Part shown: positions 1 to 7,234 of the stretch, piece by piece
Numbering within the stretch: the first letter of the stretch is position 1
Layout: each line of letters begins with the position of its first letter
Source of the DNA: Candidatus Multiplicimicrobium inquinatum
GTDB taxonomy: Bacteria; Omnitrophota; Omnitrophia; Omnitrophales; Aquincolibacteriaceae
Assembly: GCA_002344825.1 (NCBI GenBank)
Contig: DDUN01000006.1
Coordinates: forward strand, 10,336-74,335
DNA length: 64,000 nt
Direction: 5' to 3'
Notes under the pieces: generated by a model
The model's input: the letters and a program-made list of their open reading frames with translations, nothing else
What the model was told of the DNA's origin: nothing
Databases searched by the model: none
Made by a program: the position numbers and the translations under genes

Positions 1-413
1 ATTTGTATGGTAATTGTGAGGTGGTTGTTTTTCCTAAAGTTTATCAGCAGTTTTTACCGCTCATTCGTAAAGACGAGTTGGTTTTTATTAAGGGTAAAGC
101 GGATGCACGGGATGAGACGCCCAAAGTTTTGGTGGATGAAATTGTAAAAATGGAAGAAGTGCAGCAAAAGTTTACCAAGCAAGTGATGGTGGATCTTCAA
201 ACCACAGGGTTGGTTCCTGAACTTTTGGGTGAGATTAAAACGATTTTGCAGAAGCATAAGGGCAAAACTCCCGTCATGATCGCTTTTCGTGACCCGAAGG
301 GGAAACGGGCGGTTATTGATGCCGGTGTAGGGCTCATGGTGGATACGAACGACGCGTTATTTGATGATTTAGAAGCATTGCTTGGCGAAAACTCAGTCAA
401 AATTTCTGCCTAA
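1..413 (+). CDS. dnaE: DNA polymerase III alpha subunit, C-terminal fragment
   Basis: The 5' end lies outside the window; the reading frame begins at base 3. The visible 136 residues match the OB-fold and tail at the C-terminus of the replicative polymerase DnaE: a YGNCEVVVFP strand, then FLPLIRKDELVFIKGKAD. This is the region that follows the tau/clamp-binding part in the family. The catalytic PHP and palm domains are upstream and cannot be inspected. The gene ends 32 bases before the next start. Confidence is limited by the short fragment; another OB-fold protein is possible but less likely. Confidence 0.8.
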   Translation, partial: LYGNCEVVVFPKVYQQFLPLIRKDELVFIKGKADARDETPKVLVDEIVKMEEVQQKFTKQVMVDLQTTGLVPELLGEIKTILQKHKGKTPVMIAFRDPKGKRAVIDAGVGLMVDTNDALFDDLEALLGENSVKISA

Positions 414-445
414 TTTTTTTTGATTTATTTGAACGGGAGAGTCGA

Positions 446-1168
446 ATGCGGATTTTGATCGGAACGTGGTTAGGGCTGTTCTTTTTTTGTTTGTCTCCGG
501 TTATTGAGGCCGCAACGGAGAACGCCCCGTCTTTCCCCCGGCTTTACTTGAATGACCAATCAGAAACACCCACTATTCAGGCGCTTTCCGGTCTTGCGAC
601 ACGCCCTTTGAGGCTTTTAGTTCAGCGCAATAATAAATCCCATCACGATGCTTTAATGCAGCCCTATGCACTTGGGGCTTTCTTTGGAGATGATCTGCGC
701 ATTGAAATGGCTGCGCCTGAGAAAGGAATGAGCGTAACGCTTTATAAGATTTTTCGGGAACCCCGGGGGGAACGCTATTTGAGCATGCCGGTTTCGATAT
801 ATTACGGAGATGCTAGCCCAGCGGTTTATGAGGAAAAAATAAAACCATTCCGCGAACAGTTTTTTATTGTTGTCTACGAAGAAACTCATTCATCTGATGT
901 CAAGAATCAGCACATCCGTTATTTTGAAGAGCGCCCGCGAAAACTTGCGATTACTTCGTTTAGAACTAATTGGATGCTGTCTTCGCTGAAATTTAAGATG
1001 AGGGATTTTGCTGCGGGTGATTCGCGCGGATCCTTTACGGAGAGCGCGCAAGATTTGGTTGATAAATTAATCAATCCCAAACGAATTTATATGCTACGGC
1101 TTTGGGCGAAGGGAACGGATAATTCCAACACTTCTTCAATTATTCCGATTGAGAAAACACATGAATAG
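446..1168 (+). CDS. secreted protein of unknown function
   Basis: I do not recognise this 240-residue protein. It starts with a typical Sec signal peptide (MRILIGTWLGLFFFCLSP, then an AxA-like site at about residue 23), so it is probably exported to the periplasm. There is no lipobox and no further membrane segment. The remainder is a mixed, fairly basic globular sequence without a motif I can name. A GGGAG ribosome-binding site lies 6-10 bases before the ATG. Its last 8 bases overlap the start of the following YqaJ-type nuclease gene, suggesting translational coupling, although an exported protein and a DNA nuclease have no obvious common job. Confidence 0.7.
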   Translation: MRILIGTWLGLFFFCLSPVIEAATENAPSFPRLYLNDQSETPTIQALSGLATRPLRLLVQRNNKSHHDALMQPYALGAFFGDDLRIEMAAPEKGMSVTLYKIFREPRGERYLSMPVSIYYGDASPAVYEEKIKPFREQFFIVVYEETHSSDVKNQHIRYFEERPRKLAITSFRTNWMLSSLKFKMRDFAAGDSRGSFTESAQDLVDKLINPKRIYMLRLWAKGTDNSNTSSIIPIEKTHE

Positions 1169-1751
1169 CGCCGCGGCGTTTTCTTTTGTGAATCTGGAGC
1201 AAGGCACGCAGGCTTGGCTCGACTGGCGGTTTGAGGGTATTGGGGCATCTGATGCGCCCGCGATTATGGGCGAGAATCCATGGAAAAGCCGCACGAAATT
1301 GATGCGTGAAAAACGCGAACGAACCAAGGTGAAGCTGAACGCGGCCATGCGGAGGGGAATGGAATTAGAGCCTGTTGCCCGTGAGCGGTATGAAAATCAC
1401 TTTGGATTGAAAGTGGTGCCGGCTTGTCTTCAAAGTAATCATCATCCTTGGATGCGGGCCAGTGTGGATGGTCTGTCTCATTGCGGGAACATCGTGATTG
1501 AAATTAAATGCGGGGAGGGGGCTTACTGGGTCTCTTCCGCCACCGGAAAGGTTCCGGATTATTACATGGGGCAGCTACAGCATATTCTTGCGGTAACCGG
1601 GCTTTTAGCGATCGATTATTGGTGTTATATGCCCGAAAAGCCCGCAATTCACATCCGGGTTGAGAGAGATGATTCCTACATTCAAAAAATGATTGAGCTT
1701 GAGCGAAGCTTTTGGGAAGAATTTAAGCAAAATCAGCCCTCCAGCCTTTGA
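1161..1751 (+). CDS. YqaJ-like (lambda-exonuclease fold) nuclease
   Basis: This 196-residue protein carries the hallmarks of the YqaJ/lambda-exonuclease family, part of the PD-(D/E)xK nucleases used for recombination. These are an N-terminal IGASDAPAIMG block, G-x-LEP-x-AR with a following YE pair, an SVDG segment supplying the acidic residue, IEIKCG supplying E-x-K, and a later Y-x-x-Q-x-Q helix. Such enzymes resect double-stranded DNA ends, usually alongside a single-strand annealing protein. No annealing protein or other phage gene is visible nearby. The ATG at 1161 was chosen because it overlaps the upstream stop by 8 bases and is followed directly by the conserved domain; a TTG 12 bases upstream is less likely. 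Confidence 0.75.
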   Translation: MNSAAAFSFVNLEQGTQAWLDWRFEGIGASDAPAIMGENPWKSRTKLMREKRERTKVKLNAAMRRGMELEPVARERYENHFGLKVVPACLQSNHHPWMRASVDGLSHCGNIVIEIKCGEGAYWVSSATGKVPDYYMGQLQHILAVTGLLAIDYWCYMPEKPAIHIRVERDDSYIQKMIELERSFWEEFKQNQPSSL

Positions 1752-1837
1752 ATCAGACTTGCTTTTAAGAAAACAGCCGTTTATAGACGATATAGATGTA
1801 AAGCTAGGCTAAGTCGGGGGTTATGAATAAAACCATC

Positions 1838-1866
1838 TTGACAAGGCTAATTAGCTTTGTTAGGCT
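1838..1866 (+). promoter_or_regulatory. sigma-70-type promoter for the HU gene
   Basis: TTGACA at 1838-1843, a 17-base spacer, then TAGGCT at 1861-1866, placed about 50 bases before the HU start codon. The -35 box is perfect and the -10 box is weak. The surrounding 1752-1914 interval holds no other recognisable feature. Confidence 0.5.
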
Positions 1867-1914
1867 TCTCCCGCTCCTACTATTTTTTTGATATAACCTA
1901 GGGAGGTGAGATTC

Positions 1915-2193
1915 ATGACTGTGACAAAAAAAGACATTGTCATGCGTGTTTCAAATGAAACCAATCTGACTCAGCAGGATGTCAAAAAAATCGTACAGAA
2001 AACTTTAGACATTATTCTTGAAAGCTTGGAACGGGGCGATACCGTTGAGCTTCGTAATTTTGGTGTGTTTAAAGTGAAGATTCGGCGCGGGAGAATCGGC
2101 CGTAATCCAAGGACCGGTCAGGAAGTGGCCGTCCCTGAAAAGAAAGTGGTCGTTTTCAAGCCCGGATTGATCGCGAAACAACGGGTAAAGTGA
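1915..2193 (+). CDS. HU/IHF-family DNA-binding protein
   Basis: 92-residue histone-like protein that bends and compacts DNA in the nucleoid. The whole length fits the family: an N-terminal helical half beginning TKKDIVMRVS, the LRNFGVFKVK strand, then the RNPRTGQ motif of the DNA-binding arm with the intercalating proline, and a FKPG close. The ATG at 1915 has a strong GGGAGGTGAG ribosome-binding site 4 bases upstream; an in-frame start 9 bases earlier lies inside that site and was rejected. HU versus IHF cannot be decided from the sequence. Confidence 0.93.
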   Translation: MTVTKKDIVMRVSNETNLTQQDVKKIVQKTLDIILESLERGDTVELRNFGVFKVKIRRGRIGRNPRTGQEVAVPEKKVVVFKPGLIAKQRVK

Positions 2194-2247
2194 TTTTTTG
2201 GCTTTCTTAGTTGAGAGTCTCATAACCCGAAGGACAAAGAGGAATTT

Positions 2248-2502
2248 ATGGCGGAAAAAGGTAAAGTAAAATGGTTTTCAAATTTAAAAGGATTCGGCTT
2301 TCTTCAAAAGGAAGGCGATGAGAAGGACATATTCGTTCATTATTCCTTTGTTCAGGGTGACGGTTATAAAAAACTTAAAGCCGGTGACGAAGTTGATTTT
2401 GACATTGAAGATACCGGCAAAGGTCCTCAAGCCCGCAATGTTGTTCGTACCAAAAAAGCCGAAAAGCCGGCTGAATCTAAAGAAGAAGGCAAAAAGAAAT
2501 AA
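2248..2502 (+). CDS. cold-shock-domain protein
   Basis: 84 residues with a complete CspA-type OB fold: KGKVKWFSNLKGFGFL contains RNP1 (KGFGFL), and DIFVHYSF is RNP2. These surface aromatics bind single-stranded RNA or DNA, and the family acts as RNA chaperones. After the fold, the last 15 or so residues are a lysine/glutamate-rich tail (KKAEKPAESKEEGKKK), longer than in a minimal CspA. An AAAGAGG ribosome-binding site precedes the ATG. It sits between HU and rsmE and may share their transcript. Confidence 0.93.
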   Translation: MAEKGKVKWFSNLKGFGFLQKEGDEKDIFVHYSFVQGDGYKKLKAGDEVDFDIEDTGKGPQARNVVRTKKAEKPAESKEEGKKK

Positions 2503-2551
2503 TTGGGCGTTTGAGCCCGTTGGCTTCTTGGTCCCTCGGGAGATTTAGCGG

Positions 2552-3337
2552 ATGCCTTCTCACAATGATTCTGCTTCTTCTCGACGTCTTCGAAGGCTCT
2601 ATTCCAATCAAGATCTTGATCTAGCTAAGACCATTTCTCTTTCCGCGGAAGAATCCCGTCATGCCCTTAAAAGTTTGCGGCTTCAGCCGGGTGATACCTG
2701 CCTGATCGCAAACGGCAAAGGCTGGGAAGCGGAAGCTGTTCTCCGCTCAACCGAGCATGACCTTGCTCAATTTCAGATTCTTGCTTGCCGTCATGAGCAA
2801 CGCGGTTTTTCCTTGCCCGTAACTGTTTTACCTGCTTTGATCAAAAAAGGTAAAATGGACACCTTAGTTGAAAAAGCACAGGAGTTTGGCGCGGCAAATT
2901 TTCAGCCTCTTTTATGTGAGCGCAGTGATTATGATATTGCGGCGGATCGTTTTGAAGCTGTCGCGTCCCGGTGGGATAAAATCGCTAAAGAAGCGGCGAA
3001 ACAGTCCGGGTCGTCTCAAGCGCTTCAAATTAACGCGCCCATCAAATTTGATAAGATGCTGGCTGGGTTAAATACGGAAAATCTTGTTTTGTTGTTTCAT
3101 ACGCAGGCTCCGGCGCAGGACTGGGTACTGCAGGCGCGTGAATTGTCTAAGAAAGAAAAATCTTTTTCCGGTATTACCGTGCTTATTGGGCCTGAGGGCG
3201 GATTTTCACAGAAAGAAATTCAAATGGCTTTAGACTGCGGGCATCCCTGCCTTAAAATTGTTTCAATGGGAAAAACTGTTTTAAAAGCGGATACGGCTTT
3301 TGTGGCCGCTTTGGCAGGTATTTCTTTTTTTATCTAA
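2552..3337 (+). CDS. rsmE: 16S rRNA m3U1498 methyltransferase RsmE
   Basis: 261-residue SPOUT-class methyltransferase that methylates N3 of U1498 of 16S rRNA in the decoding region. The N-terminal part forms the PUA-like RNA-binding domain (AEESRHALKSLRLQPGD). The C-terminal half carries the trefoil-knot signatures IGPEGGFS and VSMGKTVLKADTA, which hold S-adenosylmethionine. Length is normal for the family. The stop codon is one base before the mtaB start, so the two are certainly co-transcribed. Confidence 0.93.
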   Translation: MPSHNDSASSRRLRRLYSNQDLDLAKTISLSAEESRHALKSLRLQPGDTCLIANGKGWEAEAVLRSTEHDLAQFQILACRHEQRGFSLPVTVLPALIKKGKMDTLVEKAQEFGAANFQPLLCERSDYDIAADRFEAVASRWDKIAKEAAKQSGSSQALQINAPIKFDKMLAGLNTENLVLLFHTQAPAQDWVLQARELSKKEKSFSGITVLIGPEGGFSQKEIQMALDCGHPCLKIVSMGKTVLKADTAFVAALAGISFFI

Positions 3338-3338
3338 T

Positions 3339-4691
3339 ATGAATTCAAAACAACAATCCGTTAAATTTGTGACACTGGGCTGCAAGGTAAACCAGTATGA
3401 GACGCAAGCCATGGCGGAAAGCCTTGCCGTGAAGAACATCAAGCAGGTGGAAGGTGCTCCCTGTGATTATGTCGTCGTGAATACCTGCACGGTTACGGCT
3501 GATGCTGATCGTAACAATCGCTATTGGATTCGACGCATGAAGCGCGAAAACCCTGCCGCGCAATTGGTTGTGACCGGCTGTTATGTCGAGAAAAACCGTG
3601 CTGAACTTGAAGCCATGCCTGAGATTGATTTGATTCTTTCCAATTATGAAAAAGACAAACTGCATGAGAAAATTTTTGAAGGATGCGGCACCGAAACCAT
3701 TCAGACGTCTCCGGATAAAACCCGTTTCGCTGAGCTTGCTGTTTCCGCTCCGCAGGGAGGCGGAACCCGCGCGTTTGTCAAAATTCAGGATGGTTGCAAC
3801 CATTCCTGTGCTTTCTGCAAGGTCGTGCTGGTGCGCGGTCGTTCACGCAGCCGCGAACTGAAAAGTATTGTCGAAGAGGTGAAGCGGCTTGCCGAAGGCG
3901 GATATCGGGAGGTTGTTTTTGCCGGCATCCAACTTGGGGCTTATGGTTTGGATTATGAATCTCCGGAGCATTTCCGCAATCCGTCGGCTCGCGATCATTA
4001 TTTTTTGACGGATGCGATCGAGGCCGCGGCGGAAGTAAAAGGGATTGAGCGGATTCGCCTCAGTTCGATTGAACCGATTGATATCGGTGAACCTTTGATT
4101 CAATGTTTTGAGCGGGTAAAAAAGTTTTGTCCCCAAATGCATATTCCATTACAAAGCGGTGACACGGAAATTTTGGCGTTAATGAACCGCCGCTACTCAG
4201 GTGAATTCTATCGTGACCTCATTTTAAAACTTCGTCAGAGAATCCCTGATTTTGAGCTGACATTGGACGTTATGGCCGGCTTTCCAGGAGAAGAGGCGCG
4301 GCATTTTGAAAACACAGTAAAACTATTGGAAGAAATTCAGCCGCTGAAATGCCATGTTTTTCCCTATAGCCGCCGGGAGGGAACTCGCGCCGCGTCAATG
4401 ACGGATGTGGCACCGCATTTAATCCGTGAACGAGTCCAGCAGCTTATTGGTCTTTCGCAGCAATGGAGTGAAGCTCGTTTGCGTCTTTATCTTGGCCGTG
4501 AGCTTGATGTTTTGGTTGAGAGGCCGCGCGAGCAAAATGGTTTTTATGAAGGCATGGCTGCCAACTATGTCCGTGTTTGTTTCCCTGCATCTCAGAAAAT
4601 GGACGGACAAATTGCGCGCGTCCGATGCTTGGCGGTTGAAAACGGAATCATCCTCGGAAAGCTTGTGCCCGAAGAAGTGAAACATGGATAG
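3339..4691 (+). CDS. mtaB: tRNA t6A37 methylthiotransferase MtaB
   Basis: Radical-SAM methylthiotransferase that converts t6A to ms2t6A at tRNA position 37. N-terminal domain cysteines for the auxiliary Fe-S cluster are visible in LGCKVNQ, NTCTVT and GCYV. The radical SAM CxxxCxxC is in GCNHSCAFCK, followed by RGRSRSR, the form typical of MtaB rather than MiaB or RimO. A TRAM-like end follows. The ATG at 3339 directly follows the rsmE stop; an in-frame start 39 bases upstream lies inside rsmE and adds residues outside the family pattern. The last 8 bases overlap the next gene. Confidence 0.9.
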   Translation: MNSKQQSVKFVTLGCKVNQYETQAMAESLAVKNIKQVEGAPCDYVVVNTCTVTADADRNNRYWIRRMKRENPAAQLVVTGCYVEKNRAELEAMPEIDLILSNYEKDKLHEKIFEGCGTETIQTSPDKTRFAELAVSAPQGGGTRAFVKIQDGCNHSCAFCKVVLVRGRSRSRELKSIVEEVKRLAEGGYREVVFAGIQLGAYGLDYESPEHFRNPSARDHYFLTDAIEAAAEVKGIERIRLSSIEPIDIGEPLIQCFERVKKFCPQMHIPLQSGDTEILALMNRRYSGEFYRDLILKLRQRIPDFELTLDVMAGFPGEEARHFENTVKLLEEIQPLKCHVFPYSRREGTRAASMTDVAPHLIRERVQQLIGLSQQWSEARLRLYLGRELDVLVERPREQNGFYEGMAANYVRVCFPASQKMDGQIARVRCLAVENGIILGKLVPEEVKHG

Positions 4692-5259
4692 TATCCGTCA
4701 TTTTTTTCAAATGCTCTCGGCTTGGAAGTTTTGGTATGACCTTTTTCATGGATTTGCCTGGCTGGATTGGGTTCTTTTTGTTGCGGCTTTTGCGCTGATT
4801 GTTGTTGGTGTTTATCGCGGGTTTGGATTTCTTTTTGCTAAGCTGATCTATGTGTTTGCGATGGCCGTCGGCGTTACTTTGGTTTACCCGTGGATTGCGG
4901 AGGGAGCCATCCGTTATTTATCTTTTGCGAAAGCGGGCTTTTGGAATCCGGTGTGCTTTGCTCTGGTGGGAGTCGCATTTTTTTACCTTTTTAAAAAACT
5001 AGCCTTGCTTCAATCTAAAAAAATGACGCCTTCTTTTCACCCCTTTTGGGATAGAGTTATCGGCGCAGTGATCGGCTTTTTCTTTGCGTTGCTTTTGATT
5101 AGTTTTGTTTCGCAGTTTTTTTTGCTGTTGCCTTCAAAGTCGATCGCGAAGCTTTATGGTTCGCACGGAGCGCGTTATGGCATTGTTTTAAGGCAGTTTG
5201 TCCCGAAGGTGGTTGATTCGGCTTTGACGCCGGTTCGGCTCATCGTAAACCGGAAATAA
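4684..5259 (+). CDS. CvpA-like integral membrane protein
   Basis: 191-residue protein with about four hydrophobic membrane segments. The segment DWVLFVAAFALIVVGVYRGF has the D-x-x-hydrophobic start and G-x-x-RGF end characteristic of the CvpA (colicin V production protein) family, whose molecular role is unclear. The second half has another pair of membrane helices. It begins inside the end of mtaB (8-base overlap) and ends 7 bases before dnaG, so it belongs to the rsmE-mtaB-cvpA-dnaG run. Confidence 0.7.
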   Translation: MDSIRHFFQMLSAWKFWYDLFHGFAWLDWVLFVAAFALIVVGVYRGFGFLFAKLIYVFAMAVGVTLVYPWIAEGAIRYLSFAKAGFWNPVCFALVGVAFFYLFKKLALLQSKKMTPSFHPFWDRVIGAVIGFFFALLLISFVSQFFLLLPSKSIAKLYGSHGARYGIVLRQFVPKVVDSALTPVRLIVNRK

Positions 5260-5266
5260 TTATTTT

Positions 5267-7075
5267 ATGAAATATGGCGAAGACATTATCCGGCGGGTGG
5301 CTTCCTCGAATGACATTGTTGATGTTATTTCCGAGTATGTTCCGCTTAAGAAATCGGGCAAGCACTTCAAAGGTATTTCACCGTTTACGCAGGAAAAAAC
5401 ACCTTCTTTTTTCGTTTCTTCGGACAAACAGCTGTTTCATTGTTTTTCAAGCGGCGTCGGCGGCGATGTTTTTACTTTTTTGATGAAGGTAGAAAATTTT
5501 GGATTTCAGGAGGCTTTGAAAAAGCTTGCCGATCGTGCACGCATTCCTTTGCCCGAGCCCGATGGCCGTGAAAGGCGCGATGGCGGTAAACGCGAAAAAA
5601 TGTTCGAAGCCTGTTCTCTCACCGCGGATTTTTTTCAAAAGCAGCTGCTTTCTCCTTCAGGCCAATCCGGCCGTGATTATTTGGCGAAGCGCGGTGTCAG
5701 CGAAGAAATGATCAAATTATTTCAAGTGGGCTGGGCCCCGGCGGATTGGCGCGTGCTTTTGACTTATTTGCAGTCCAAGGGAATTCCGGACGCGATTGCC
5801 GAAGAAGCGGCTTTGGTAAAAAAATCACCCAAGGGGCATCTTTATGATGTTTTTCGCGGGCGCGTGATGTTTCCGATTAAAAATGCGCAGGACAAAATTA
5901 TTGCCTTTGGCGGAAGAAAAATAGGTGATGAAGAAGGCCCAAAATATTTAAACAGTCCTGAGAGTCCAATCTTTTCAAAAAAGCAGGAATTGTTTGGACT
6001 TCATTTAGCTCGAAAGAGCATTGATGAAGTTTGGCGTCATATGATTTTGGTTGAGGGTTACATGGATGCGGTAACGCTTTATCAGTTTGGATTTAAAAAC
6101 GTTGTGGCGACCTTGGGAACAGCTTTGGGAGAAAGTCATGCCAGAATTTTGAAACGCTATGTGGATGAGGTTGTCGTGCTTTATGACGGTGATGTCGCGG
6201 GGCAGAACGCGGCAATGCGGGGGCTTGAAATTTTACTGGAAGCGGAATTGCATGTGCGCGTGATTGTTTTGCCGGACGGACTTGATCCGGATGACTATTT
6301 GAAAAAATATGGGCATGATGCCTTGAAAGAAGTGATTAAGAATTCGCCCGATTTTTTAAAGTTCAAGCTGGATGCAATGCTTAAAAATTACTCGAAGACC
6401 GATCCGATGGGGATTGTCAAAATGACGAATGAGTTGATGGAAACTTTTTTGAAGGTGAAGAATGAAGTTTTGCTTTCCAGTTATTTTAAGCGGTTAGCTG
6501 AGGAGCTGAGAATTGATGAATCGTCTTTGAGGCGGGAATTTTATTTGCTGAAGCAAAAAACAGAAGGCCGCCGTCCTGTGCCTGGAGCGGAGAGAAAAGA
6601 ACAGGAGGCGAAGCGGAATCTTCAGCCGGTCGCAAGAGCGGAAGAAGTGATGCTACTGGCGCTTATGTTTTCGGATGAGTTTTTCCGCAAGGAGGGTGTT
6701 TTACAAATTAAGCCCTCCGACTGGACCGATGAGGACGCGCGGGTTTTATTCGAGCAGCTGGTTAATACGGTTAAGTTGGGAGCTAAGCCCTCCATGGCAA
6801 TGATTCTTCCTTTGTTACAAAGTGAGGCCTTCAGGGGGCGTTTGACACGCACGATTGCCTTTTTGGATGAAGTTGAGGACAAGCCGGCCATGTGGCGCGA
6901 CTGTTTTGGACAAATGCGCGGGCGCCAAACGCAAAGCAGGCTGGATGAGCTGCGTGAGTTAATCGTGCAAGCCGAGAAAAACCAGCTTTCAGGACAGTTG
7001 CAGACTTATTTGGCGGAGTATCAAGCCTTGCTTCAGAAGGGCAAGCAAAAGCCCCCCGAGACAAACCACCCGTAA
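5267..7075 (+). CDS. dnaG: DNA primase DnaG with a degenerate zinc ribbon
   Basis: 602-residue primase that makes RNA primers at the replication fork. The N-terminal CHC2-type domain is recognisable (SPFTQEKTPSF, then FHCFSSGVGGD). However, the four zinc ligands, normally C-x2-H and C-x2-C, read Ser38, Thr41, Cys59, Ser62, so three of four are lost. The RNA polymerase core and TOPRIM motifs are intact: VEGYMDAVTL, ATLGTAL, LYDGDVAGQ and DGLDPDDYL. The C-terminal region matches a DnaB-interacting helical domain. It is followed by rpoD, the widespread dnaG-rpoD order. The zinc ribbon normally contacts template DNA, so priming may be altered or the fold stabilised another way. Confidence 0.95.
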   Translation: MKYGEDIIRRVASSNDIVDVISEYVPLKKSGKHFKGISPFTQEKTPSFFVSSDKQLFHCFSSGVGGDVFTFLMKVENFGFQEALKKLADRARIPLPEPDGRERRDGGKREKMFEACSLTADFFQKQLLSPSGQSGRDYLAKRGVSEEMIKLFQVGWAPADWRVLLTYLQSKGIPDAIAEEAALVKKSPKGHLYDVFRGRVMFPIKNAQDKIIAFGGRKIGDEEGPKYLNSPESPIFSKKQELFGLHLARKSIDEVWRHMILVEGYMDAVTLYQFGFKNVVATLGTALGESHARILKRYVDEVVVLYDGDVAGQNAAMRGLEILLEAELHVRVIVLPDGLDPDDYLKKYGHDALKEVIKNSPDFLKFKLDAMLKNYSKTDPMGIVKMTNELMETFLKVKNEVLLSSYFKRLAEELRIDESSLRREFYLLKQKTEGRRPVPGAERKEQEAKRNLQPVARAEEVMLLALMFSDEFFRKEGVLQIKPSDWTDEDARVLFEQLVNTVKLGAKPSMAMILPLLQSEAFRGRLTRTIAFLDEVEDKPAMWRDCFGQMRGRQTQSRLDELRELIVQAEKNQLSGQLQTYLAEYQALLQKGKQKPPETNHP

Positions 7076-7146
7076 GACCCGTCTATTTATTAATTTTTTT
7101 TCATGAAATCGTTGTGAAAAGGCTTTCTTTCAGTAACTCGGACTAC

Positions 7147-7192
7147 TATAATGCTGGGTCATTTTACGGGTTAGCCCAAAAAGGGTCTAACC
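7147..7192 (+). promoter_or_regulatory. putative rpoD promoter -10 box and leader hairpin
   Basis: A perfect TATAAT lies at 7147-7152, with no good -35 box at the right distance. Just downstream a strong hairpin (GGTTAGCCC at 7169-7177 with GGGTCTAACC at 7183-7192, one bulged base) falls in what would be the rpoD 5' leader. No T-run follows it, so it is not an ordinary intrinsic terminator. Confidence 0.35.
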
Positions 7193-7234
7193 GGGATAGT
7201 TGAGTCGTTTTATTGAGATTGGGAAAAGGATTCC

